Source: Yponomeuta sedellus (taxonomy: Eukaryota > Arthropoda > Insecta > Lepidoptera > Yponomeutidae). Taken from it: a stretch of 64,000 bases of DNA. Where the stretch lies: positions 8,360,704 to 8,424,703 of the forward strand of contig OW203729.1 of NCBI GenBank assembly GCA_934045075.1, written 5' to 3'. Below are positions 24,601 through 33,576 of this stretch, in pieces (positions within the stretch are counted from its first letter, which is position 1; every line of letters starts with the position of its first letter). The translations under genes and the position numbers were made by a program. The notes under the pieces were generated by a model that saw only the letters and a program-made list of their open reading frames with translations, was not told the origin of the DNA and did no database searches.

Positions 24601-27600
24601 GTTAGGTGCAGGATGGGTGACCGTCCCGTAATTACCGCTAGTGGCATTTTTCCGAGCGCTTCCGTGCTTCGCAAGGCACGTGAAGCCGTTGGTGCCGGCT
24701 GTCATGTATGACAGTCGTTAAGCCATGTCAGAGGCCTTATGGGCGGCTTAATAACTTCTGACAGGAAGACCTGCCACTGTATTACAGTCCTCCACCAACC
24801 CGGACTTGGCCCCCGTGGTGGAGTACGGCCTAACCTTCCTGCGATGCAGGAAGAGACCCGTGCCCCAGCAGTGGGGACATGCAAGGGTTGACATCGACAT
24901 CGACGAGCACATGAGAGCGCGTGCAGCCCTTGCTCGGTCGCACAACAGATGTTGTATGTTGGTTGTATGTTATCTCTTCATAGCAATTTAATCACTGACT
25001 TATCAGTTATGTAGCATATAATTCCGTAGTACAAGTTAAAGTTGTAGGTATGTTTGTGCGAGTGGCTAAAGCCGACTGGCGGGTGGTAACTGTGAACTTG
25101 ACAATGCATTGTCAGCATACGCATCGATGCACGGTGCTTGCTTGGCCCATACAGAAAATTGCGTTATAAGATTGTTTAAAACCTGTCATCGGCATCCCTT
25201 TAGGGAGCCTGGATAATCGATGATAATAATGCCGGCCCCAGACAGAAGTTCAAACAATGATCACTTCTTTGAAGACTTTGCTCACACATTTGGTCACATG
25301 TTGTTGTATCTGCCAGATATGTGTTTCACACCTTTGAGCTCACAGTTCTCAGTAAGACTTCAAACATGGACGACGATTTGGTCGACGCAGTTTGCTTGTA
25401 TAATTTATGTGCGTGTAATTATTTATTCGTAATAGAACAAGATTTCGGATCCCATAATATATATGTGGCTCTTTATACACTCGACAACGCTCTCGTTACT
25501 CCACTCCATGGTTAGTTCGATTGATTGTTTACGCACGACAGCTCTCCACGGCGACGATGCTCACGCAATTAAGCTCGCGCGGCGCGCAGTGTGGCAGGCA
25601 CACAAACATTTGGCCTTTGATGTGAGCTAAAAAAACCGACACGGAACGACAAAGCGCACTTAGGTGTTCAAATATGTGACAATAATAACAAATGTCCGTA
25701 CCACATATGTGCACACTTATGTGATCACTTGTTTGAACTTCTGTCTGGCGCCGGCATAACATAAGTCTCGTTTCAGTGAGCGCATCGCTAACCTAGTGAA
25801 CGTGGTGATGACTCCGTGCTGGGGCGTGGTGCAGCCGAAGTCGTGCGAGTGGATCACCATGACCGTCTACACGCTTCAGGAACCCGCCACCTTTACGTTA
25901 GAACCTTTAACACTAGAAAGACCGACATTTGTGTCCTATAAAGACCAAGATCGTCTTATTGACATTAGCATTACCCATTGACGTTGAAGTCAAATTATTG
26001 TTAGGTGTATTAAAGAGAAAGACAATTATTATTTTATAAGCTTTTAATGCTGGGTGCGGCACGCTGAAGACAGGACGCTATGGCACTCATTAGGAGAGGG
26101 CTATGTCCAGCAGTAGAATAACATATAGACTGAAGAAGAAGAAGAAGCGTTTAATTATTTAATCGAGACACATTTATGTTATAATTTAGTACACAAACTA
26201 TGATTTTTTTATATGTTTAATACATTCTTAATGATTCGCGACACTCAAACATACTTAGTTATATATTAAACGGGTCAAATTGCGATTATTTATTAGGTAT
26301 AACGTAATTACCGTTGCCGTGGTCTCGGCTAGGTCTACCCGTGACCACGGCAACGGTAACGCGGCCGAAACGTCGGGAAAGAAGGCAATTACGTTTTACC
26401 TAAAAATTATCGCGATTTGACCCGTTTAATGTATAACTATGTTTAATACATTTTCCACAATCTGGTTTCTTGCATGTATCACAGTAAGACGTTTTATTTC
26501 TTTTACATTTCATATTTTTTTGACAAGTTCGTCTTTTCTACGACCTCGTGTCTTCTTATTATCAGGATCAGACGAGTTGGGCCTGGGCGACTTTTTGTAC
26601 GTTCGGCTCGTAACTCAGACACGAGTTGGGAGTATGAAACTGTGCCGAGAAATTTTATTTTGTGAATTTTTTTTGTAAATAATCCACGAGTTGATAACAG
26701 CTATATCTAAAATATCTCCGAGTACCAGCTCTCACGGAGTATTCCCTTGCATTTGGTCCAAAATATCGACGCCAAATTTTGTAGCATTGTTAAATTCCAA
26801 AGTTTCGGGAATTTTACTTTCCCCTGCACCAATTTGAAAGCTCGGGTGTACTAGTGCTGAGAATCATAACATTTTTATACTATTTTTATTTTTAATGCAC
26901 TAACCCGTGCTAAGGACAAATTTAAAAACCTATTTAGAGGCTAAAAATTTCACCCATGCCGGGATTCGAACCCGCAACCTCTGGCTATCCGTGCCAGCGC
27001 TCTACCAATTGAGCCAATGGGCGACTCACCGGCATCAGTGAAATTTCGAACCTCTTTACACTATTTATTCTCTGTATAACGTAAATTAACTTTCAACCCC
27101 CACATTGACCGAATGACAGCAAAGGCTTATAGAATGCTGGGTTTTATTATGAGGGTTGGTAGAGATTTTAAACGTATTTCTACCTTGATCTTGCTGTATA
27201 TATCCTTTGTTCGTTCCATTCTGGAATACGGTTCTATAATTTGGAATCCACAATACAAACTGTACATAAATAATTTTGAAACAATCCAAAACAAATTTTT
27301 AAAGCATATAAGCTACAGGTGTCAGAAGCAATCTTTGCAAATGCCTATCATTCCCTCGCTCGAGGGCCGTCGAACTGAGAGAGACCAAATGTTCCTGTAT
27401 AAAATAATCAATAACTATATAGACTCGCCTTATTTGCTGCAACATATTACGTTTAAGTGCCCCCGGACTGTTTCCCGCCCTTGTAACAATGCCTTGTTTA
27501 AAATACCATTTTCTAAAAATAATTATGTCTCTAACACATTTTTGTTCCGCTCATTGAATGTTTATAATAAGAATTTAAACAATTTAGACATTTTTGCTAC

Positions 27601-30600
27601 AAATTTTTGGCCATTTAAAACTAAATTAAGAGAAGCTATAAGAATGAAGGAAAATAATAATCATAATAAAAATTAAAATTCAGTACTTGTAATGCGACAT
27701 GATGGTGTAATTAATATAATATAATATAATATAATATAATATAATATAATATAATATAATATAATATAATATAATATAATATAATATAATATAATATAAT
27801 ATAATATAATATAATATAATATAATATAATATAATATAATATAATATAATATAATATAATATAATATAATATAATATAATATAATATAATATAATATAAT
27901 ATAATATAATATAATATAATATAATATAATATAATATAATATAATATAATATAATATAATATAATATAATATAATATAATATAATATAATATAATATAAT
28001 AATAATATAATATGATTTAATGGTATGTTTTCTAATATATTTAGTTAATTTTGATTGATTTCGAACTTGATTAAGCATGTTTTAATTAATTAGTCTGTTC
28101 TTGAAGAGGTATGTAATAATTATTTGTGGAAACTTCACTGGTTTATGTAATTGAAATTGTTTATTTTTATTAATGGCTATTGAACCGTTTGTTTCCTAAA
28201 AAAAAAAAAAAGTACAGGCAGCGACATCTGGCCCATTGGCTCAATTGTTAGAGCGCTGGCACGGATAGCCAGAGGTTGCGGGTTCGAATCCCGGCATGGG
28301 TGAAATTTTTAGCCTCTTAATAGGTTTTTAAATCATAACATTTTTGTTAAGTTTTCCCTGATAAATAGTTAGGGTGTATCGGTATCTGTCTTCAAAATAA
28401 AGGTACAACGAGGGGTACGAATGACTTTGCACACCGTTGGTATTTCCCTTCTTGCACGTCTCGTACCAACTATGCTTGTTTGTTCGACTCTCAGTTCATC
28501 TGCTAGTTTTTTTGAAGTAAGATAATTATCTGTGGTAATGTTGCAGCCTTTTTTCATGTAGGGCTGTAGAAGTTTCAAGATCACGTGTTCTGGCAATGAT
28601 TCATTTGTACGATCTTGATCACGGCCTAAATACCGAAATCCATTACAAAGTCCATTCATCGAAGTCAAAATCCATTTATTGTCGACATAAATCAAAAGCC
28701 AAACTTTATGCCAAACTTGTCAGGTTTGATTGCTACATACACGGATGTAAACATCCGTGGCTACATATTGCCTAAAGGGATATCGTGTTTTTGACGGAAA
28801 TGACTGTTCAAAACGCATATAACACAAAACGCTCAATTGGTAGAGCGCTGGTACGGATAGCCAGAGGTTGCGGGTTCGAATCCCGGCATGGGTGAAATTT
28901 TTAGCCTCTAAATAGGTTTTTAAAAACGCATATATTTCATAATTTCTTTGAATCGGGTCTTGCTCAGCGTTTAAGTTCCCAAATAAATATTGAGCGATAA
29001 TGTATAAACAAATATTTCTGAGTATCCTCAAGTATCTTATTTAACCGATTTCTTTGCATTGGATAATTTTGACGATATTGGTTTTTACAGGAATTACTCA
29101 TTATAATTCCAGAAGTAATTAAGATAACGACATTATATTTTATGCCAACAGGATGTTTAAAACTGCAAAGTATTAAAAATCACAAAATGACATGCATGAT
29201 GCAACGAAGCGTAACTTTGAAAATAGTACCATTTTACTTAACAAAATCGTCAATTTGACGACTTCGGTCTTTCTAGTGTTAACACATCTTGCAATCAATA
29301 AAATCTGAAATAGTGCCCCTGCGCGTGCAATATAATAATAACCTCGGAATGATGTTTTTGGGGCTCGCCAGTGTAGTGCATTAGAAATGTTTTCTGAGGC
29401 ACATGCCACGCATGTGAATGATTTTTATGCAATCATGCGTAAGCGTACCGCTGGTCCAACGACAACACCATCCTGAGTACCCTGTGTAATTTTTTTGCGT
29501 AATTCTGCTGCACGGTATGGTAAAATTAATTATTTCTCATCCAGTGCGGGTAGACTAGAGTGAATTTTCTTTCTTATATTTTTGGTTTTTAGTGTAGGGC
29601 TGAAACTGCGACTAAATACCTAAGCGTTACACACGGATGGGTGTCCATTTTAAGCAAGATCTAAATCTTCTTCCATCGAACTTAGTATAATCAGTGCCAT
29701 GCCACCCGTCGCTATATAGATACGCACCTAATACAAAAAATATATAAATTTACAACGTGATTTTATTTTGTAGAAGTTTTATAATTTATCTAGAACGGTG
29801 GTGGCATGCGAGATCCTGGACTTGACGAACCGACGCTACTACCAGCGAAACGAGTACCTGCGCAAGATCAAAATCGAAAAGTCTCAGCATGAGTTCATTA
29901 TAACAGAGGCGGGGCTCCGGTATCCTGTAAGTAACCTTTTTTATTCGCTTAGACCTCTCCACTGGTAACCCTTAATTGTAGATTATGAAACCGCGGACCG
30001 AATTTCGTAAAACTACTTATAATTTCGAAGTTCATTTTCACAAATCAAGGTAGCTTTGAAATGTAGGTACATCGTACATCGAATCGTCGTCGTAGGAAAG
30101 CATAAATTGAAAATTCTATAAAATAAAAACATATTAAATTTTTTGGAGGTTGGCCCGTCCGTGAAATTGCTTTTGTGACGTCAACACAAATCTTTGCTTG
30201 GTTTGACAATTTTTTACAGGACATTGACGAGTGTCCGCCATTCGTGAAAAATATCGAGAAGCCTACGCCCACTTATTTGGCTTTGTCAGTGTGTATATCA
30301 TCGAAGGGACAAAGGGACGGCAACACTCGCACTTCACTGCGGCAAATATGGGAACAGGCGAGTAGATGTCTTTCTGAAGGCCGGGGATAGCGGAATAGTA
30401 TCTATTTAGTACGATGACGCTAGTTGCGCATTTTGAATGACACCATGACACGTGCCATCGCACACCCGCTGAGGCCAGTTACCTGAGATAAATTGCGAAT
30501 AGAGAAAGAAAGAGGACCCTAGCTCAAATTGGACGTTTGGAATGGTTTTGGAACATTTATGATATGGGTTAACCGAATGGAAGCGGATGTGGAGTGTTAG

Positions 30601-32283
30601 ATTGGCGAGGAGGCTTGAGAGAGGGCGCTAAAGTTATACCAGCAGTGGATAGAATTCGTCTGACTTATCACAACATCAGGATTATGATGTTTGATTGATA
30701 TATGTTTTTGTCCTTATTGAAATTGAATATAAAGAAATCTTACAGATCCCGCCCTACGATTTGCTGTCCTCGGAGATGGCAGACGCTTCCGGCTCGGGCG
30801 ATAGGTCCTCTAGCAATAACAGCATGACTATGCCGGACATAATACGCATTATTGATAGCGTGCTTTGGTTTGTATACAATCATTTTTCCATTCATCCGTA
30901 ACAAGCCCAAATTAGCTTTGTGTTATGTTAACAAGGCACAGACATACACAGACTCTTTGTATAAATCCAGTTTCGGCGTGCTCCATTGGGAATTAAGCCC
31001 AGAATCTCTGTCTTGGCTTGGCAGTGCATTAGCGTTAGAGCAACGAGACAGATGACTGGTGACACTATCCCGAGTCCACTATAATTATCCACGACTTTCG
31101 CGTAAAACGAGAAGGCTTTCCAGTACAAATCAGTTCTGTGTAGGTGTTAATTACGAGAAAATTGTATTTTCATCACGGATTGTAAGATGAGGCGCTATTA
31201 TAAATCTAATGAAGGGTAGACTTGCGATTGGTTTAGCAAACCGTAATTTTGTTTCAACTAAAACTTTCTGAAATGTAAGGATTTGTTGCAGGGACGCGCT
31301 GCATAGCAAGATGTTTAAGTACATGCTACATTACTATTCGAAGGAAGAGATACCGACCTACGATCAACTCATCAGTGTGATTGAAAAAGACCTCAAGTCT
31401 CGTCTGAGCAGACGGTAAGTAGCATACTACGCCTATATGGGTAGACTTGTCAGATCACTTCTGTACTGATAGCACCACGTCACTAGTTAAGGTTTCAAGA
31501 GAATTCATTAAATCATTTAAAAATCTATTATCGAACTCTGAATATCGATATCAACCCTTGTATGTCCCCACTGCTGGGGCACGATTCTCTTCCTGCATCG
31601 TCAGGCCATACTCCACCACGGGGCTAAGTCCGGGTTGGTGGAGGATTGTAAGACAGTGGCGGGCCTTACTGTCAGAGGTTAGCAAGCCGCCCATAGGGCC
31701 TCTGACATGGCTTAGCGACTGTCATTACGTGACTGCCGGGCACCAACGGCTGAACGTGCCTTGCGAAGCACGGAAGCGCTCGGAAAAATGCCACTAGCGG
31801 TAGTCACGGGACGGTCACCCATCCCGCACCCGACCGCGCCTGTTGTTGCTTAACTCAAGTGATTGATTCCAATCACCCGGTTCGACTAGGCCACGAGCGC
31901 TTCACGAGAATTCTGAATATCGGAGATACCAAATCTCACAGACTCCACAAGGCATACCTGGGGCATCCAAGCGGTCAAAGACTGGTTGGCCGCCCCCGAT
32001 ATAGCTGGATGGACGAAGTGGCCAAGGACCTGCGTGTACTCCAGGCGGGTACTGGCAAGAGACCGCGCAGGACAGACACAAGTGGCGACTTCTTGTGTTG
32101 GAGGCCAAGACCCACTTCGGATCGCTGAGCCAGCGGAGTGAGTATCGAATTCTGACTGAAAATCTCTTGTTCTTGTTTGTTCACAGAGTAACATCAGGAA
32201 TTTGCGACGCGATAGTAAATAAAGCCTTATTCCATGCTTACAATCTCCAAACGAAACACGAGACTGCTATAATTGATACTTAG
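12263..32283 (+). CDS. Multi-ASH/MSP-domain flagellar protein, CFAP65-like
   Basis: Twenty-five coding exons, all GT-AG with matching phases: 12263-12373, 12451-12670, 12868-13022, 13592-13711, 14141-14420, 15008-15089, 15754-15925, 17780-17886, 18292-18424, 18989-19152, 19607-19844, 20294-20464, 21889-22077, 22185-22261, 22426-22696, 22819-23061, 23393-23566, 23824-23967, 24132-24247, 25777-25896, 29794-29926, 30220-30288, 30746-30867, 31292-31414 and 32187-32283 (1277 codons with stop). The protein is a string of beta-sandwich units of the ASH/MSP type, with repeated signatures such as VDFGNV, YLDFGVGS, NLTD and VWLYNPTD, then a charged C-terminal segment. This architecture is typical of axonemal proteins (CFAP65, CFAP47, HYDIN). 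CFAP65 is favoured by size and order but not proven. The start GAAATGG has a good context. The exact acceptors at 18989 and 19607 rest on phase. Confidence 0.8.
15893..16710 (+). repeat. Tandem duplication covering an exon end and its donor site
   Basis: The sequence from within the exon ending at 15925 through the following intron (15893-16107) is repeated at 16383-16650. The repeat includes CACGGACTGA, the exon end CTACTGAG/GTGAGG, TTTTGGACAG, GTGCCTTCAAGAACTGTAAC and CATCCAGACTGAGGCCAC. Each unit ends in a similar minus-oriented tRNA-like piece (16330-16382 and about 16650-16710). The family 3 SINE interrupts only the first unit. The second exon copy is shorter by two bases and is not used in the model. 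Confidence 0.7.
16108..16300 (+). repeat. tRNA-derived SINE, family 3
   Basis: The head GATGGCGCAGCGGTGTGG and GGTTCGATCCCCGG form A- and B-box-like sequences. The body contains AACTTTTCTAGTTTGTCTCG and ends near GTAATTAAGTTGTACT. The same head and body occur in reverse at 43735-44045. It sits in the intron after the exon ending at 15925. Confidence 0.75.
20695..21320 (-). repeat. Family 1 tRNA-like repeat, head-to-tail dimer split by a Helitron-like insert
   Basis: Two minus-oriented units are present. The first runs from about 20695 to 21004, with the tRNA-like core at about 20754-20825. The second resumes at 21184 and is truncated near 21320. Removing the 179-bp insert at 21005-21183 restores the unit junction seen at 26890 and gives a unit spacing of about 308 bp. 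Confidence 0.8.
21005..21183 (-). mobile_element. Short Helitron-like element
   Basis: On the minus strand the element begins TCTATAATATAAAAATGAAT and ends GCTGGGTCAGCTAG, and it sits between an A and a T. These are the TC start, CTAG end and AT target expected of Helitrons. Related copies are at 61955-62142 (plus) and 39209-39390 (minus). No coding capacity. Confidence 0.7.
24535..24895 (+). repeat. 5S rRNA-derived SINE
   Basis: The head resembles the 5S rRNA internal promoter: GAGTTAAGCAACA, then GCGCGGTTAGGTGCAGG and ATGGGTGACCG, in the order and spacing of 5S genes. The body continues with GCATTTTTCCGAGCGCTTCC and ends near CAGTGGGGACATGCAAGG. Further copies are at 31547-31904 and 40057-40425 (minus) and 44200-44514 and 47660-48018 (plus), with short tail pieces at 39028-39065 and 43287-43325. 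It lies in an intron of the CFAP-like gene. Confidence 0.8.
26257..26439. mobile_element. Foldback MITE
   Basis: An almost full-length inverted repeat. The left arm reads TTAAACGGGTCAAATTGCGA, and the right arm carries its complement with one change (TCGCGATTTGACCCGTTTAA). The pairing continues inward to CCGTTGCCGTGG and CCACGGCAACGG around a short centre. It is inserted into the piggyBac element. Confidence 0.75.
26449..26545 (-). pseudogene. piggyBac transposase C-terminal cysteine-rich remnant
   Basis: The minus strand encodes a short cysteine-dense stretch with KRRTCQ, KCKRNKTSYCDTCKK and CGKC, the pattern of the C-terminal zinc-binding domain of piggyBac transposases. It lies near the element's left terminal repeat, as expected for a minus-oriented transposase. 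A foldback element lies immediately next to it. Confidence 0.6.
26885..27085 (-). repeat. Family 1 tRNA-like repeat
   Basis: A minus-oriented copy with B box (GGATTCGAACC as read on plus), the GCCTCTAAATAGG flank in reverse, and the intact junction TTTTTAATGCACTAACC. This junction serves as the empty-site reference for the Helitron insertion at 21005. Confidence 0.8.
27105..27676 (+). pseudogene. Non-LTR retrotransposon reverse transcriptase, C-terminal fragment
   Basis: An open frame of about 187 residues contains AYRMLGFIMR, SILEYGSIIWNP and FETIQNKFLKHISYR, the thumb and C-terminal region of jockey/CR1-type LINE reverse transcriptases. The catalytic domain and endonuclease are missing, as usual for a 5'-truncated LINE copy. 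It is followed within about 40 bases by an (ATAAT)n array. It lies inside the piggyBac nest. Confidence 0.75.
27713..28013. repeat. (ATAAT)n pentanucleotide array, about 60 copies
   Basis: A run of about 300 bases of almost perfect ATAAT units with one irregularity near 28001. It directly follows the LINE fragment and probably grew from that element's 3' tail. Translated, it gives an artificial isoleucine/leucine/tyrosine repeat. Confidence 0.95.
28213..28335 (+). repeat. Family 1 tRNA-like repeat, truncated
   Basis: A plus copy that begins in GTACAGGCAGCGACATCTGG and runs directly into the tRNA-like core at about 28229, skipping part of the usual leader. It ends at TTAATAGGTTTTTAAAT. Confidence 0.8.
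28369..28800 (-). pseudogene. piggyBac transposase fragment (DDE domain)
   Basis: Minus-strand translation reads GRDQDRTNESLPEHVILKLL and then CNITTDNYLTSKKLADEL, the ITTDN(F/Y)xTS signature of piggyBac (DDE_Tnp_1_7) transposases that carries a catalytic aspartate. The upstream part, SFPSKTRYPFRQYVA, matches the conserved EQ.FPSK.R..F.QY region but is in another frame. A family 1 repeat at 28827-28924 interrupts the coding sequence. Frames are broken, so no functional product is expected. Confidence 0.8.
28827..28924 (+). repeat. Family 1 tRNA-like repeat inside the piggyBac transposase
   Basis: A short plus copy with the A box truncated at its left edge, an intact B box, and the AGCCTCTAAATAGG flank. 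It interrupts the transposase remnant, so it was inserted after piggyBac. Confidence 0.8.
31547..31904 (-). repeat. 5S rRNA-derived SINE
   Basis: A minus copy of the family described at 24535. The 5S-like box (CGGTCACCCATCC on plus) lies at about 31810-31830 and the tail at the low-coordinate end. It lies in the intron before the last exon of the CFAP-like gene. Confidence 0.8.
31905..32150 (+). pseudogene. LINE C-terminal fragment
   Basis: Plus-strand translation gives GRPRYSWMDEVAKDLRVL, then, after a frame change, QDRHKWRLLVLEAKTHFGS. This is the C-terminal tail typical of insect endonuclease/reverse-transcriptase LINEs. It lies just upstream of the final exon of the CFAP-like gene and is not part of it. 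Confidence 0.65.
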
Positions 32284-33388
32284 CTAATACAGGCCAGATT
32301 AAAAGAGATCGTCTTTTCATTCAGTCATTTTTTATTTCAAAATATTCTATTACTAGCAGTACATATGAAATTCATAACAATTAATCAGTTGAAAATTCAG
32401 TCAAATACGTTCCGTACAAAAAATACCACATTGAAGTGGTAAATTAAGGGAACGTGTTTAATTCTGTTAGGAATGTTATTTTGTCACTTAAATTGGCGAA
32501 GGCAAACTAGCACCCAAATCAACAATTTTCAAGGATGCTAACTTGACGAGAATCCTATAAGATTCTTATATCGATTGGCGACATTATAATTATCAGCCGG
32601 TACTTAAATGAAAGGAACGTGTTCACACTTAATTCTAATCTTAAAGTAATTTGGTCATTTAAATTGGCGAAGGCAAACCTAGCACCCATGTCGATATTTT
32701 TTTAACCTGACGAAAATGTCATATTAAAAAAAGTCAAAATCCTCAACACCCTTACTTAACCAATTATATACTTACCTTTTTTTAATTGTTTTTATATTTT
32801 TTAATTTTTTTTATTCATACAATTTGGCCAAGTTATACCCGTAACAGTAGATATAATAATATGGTGTTAGTTTACGAAAAAGGGGGGTTAGTTACACACG
32901 ATTCGAATACTTTCGTGACAACCTTGTTGTCCTAGTTTAGATCTTAGATTTATCCAATGTATTCCTATAATAAGTCAATTAAACTCTTCAATAAACGCTT
33001 AGCGTATCTTCCCTCTCGGTCGATGACCCTCGCAAGCCGTAGCTCTTAGGCGCTGGCAGGGCGCGGCAGATCTGGCAGTGCGATAGAAGTGCGGTTACGC
33101 CTAGTTTTAGTTGGTTAGAACTAGTTTTAGCCGGTTAGAACTAGGTGTAGCCAATTACTCTTGGTTAAATCTAGTATAAGCCGATTGTCTTTGGGTAAAA
33201 CTAGGTTCTGTTACTTCGGCTAGAACTAGGTCCAACCACACCCTAGACGCTGATACGGGTCCGATACGTAGTTTCGAACGACGCTGTAGCGACAAACGTT
33301 GTGGCGAAAGACTTTCAGCGTGGTACGCTGGGGCGAAGAATTATTGAAATAACAGTAATGAATCTGCGGGGTTTGTGTACCTTCCCCA
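32284..33388. other. Interval between the convergent CFAP-like and SRBD1 genes
   Basis: This holds the 3' ends of both genes. A minus-strand AATAAA candidate for SRBD1 is at about 32809-32814. The other contents are a pair of related GTGTTTAATTCTGTTAGGAATG/GTGTTCACACTTAATTC stretches near 32450 and 32630, a diverged copy of the SRBD1 last exon (about 33005-33090), and a CTAG-based degenerate tandem repeat (33101-33232). No separate gene is seen. Confidence 0.5.
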
Positions 33389-33576
33389 TCACTCCATGAC
33401 CCTCACAAGACGCAGCTGCAGTCTCTTGGGCGCGGGCGGCGCGCTGACGATGACTGAGACGCGGTCGCCCAGTCGCGGCATCTGATGGCCGTTGAGGTTG
33501 CTCGTGTGGATCAGTCCATTTTCGCCCACGCCGCAGTCCACGAAGCAACCGAACGGGACCACGTTGCGGACCACGC
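33389..33576 (-). CDS. SRBD1: S1-domain last exon of SRBD1
   Basis: This exon encodes the OB-fold S1 domain (VVRNVVPFGCFVDCGVGENG, LIHTSN, GDRVSVIV) and ends a few residues after the last strand at RVME and a stop. The S1 domain is the RNA-contacting module of Tex-type proteins. A diverged partial copy of this exon's end lies about 350 bp further downstream of the gene. Confidence 0.88.

Larger units (their letters stand above)
25907..29282 (-). mobile_element. Decayed piggyBac element filling an intron
   Basis: The terminal repeats CACTAGAAAGACCGA (25911-25925) and its inverse TCGGTCTTTCTAGTG (29264-29278) are perfect over 15 bases and are flanked by TTAA (25907-25910 and 29279-29282), the piggyBac target. 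Between them, on the minus strand, lie transposase remnants: a DDE-domain part (about 28369-28800) and a cysteine-rich C-terminal part (about 26449-26545). Later insertions split the element, so it is dead as an autonomous unit. It starts only ten bases inside the intron whose donor is at 25897. Confidence 0.85.

Noticed and set aside
27680..28078. Minus-strand open frame of 132 codons with Ile-Leu-Tyr repeats
   Set aside because: A by-product of the (ATAAT)n array, which happens to lack stop codons in that frame.
28720..29031. Minus-strand frame of 103 codons as a separate gene
   Set aside because: It reads through a tRNA-like repeat into piggyBac transposase remnants. A chimeric frame without its own start or splice signals.
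30289..30390. Extension of the exon ending at 30288
   Set aside because: The frame stays open to 30390, but the added residues lead to a stop without a good in-phase donor. Ending at TCA/GTGTGT joins in phase to the exon at 30746.
32284..33388. CRISPR-like or operon-like structure
   Set aside because: Repeats here are degenerate, without regular unique spacers. The sequence is eukaryotic, with spliced genes.
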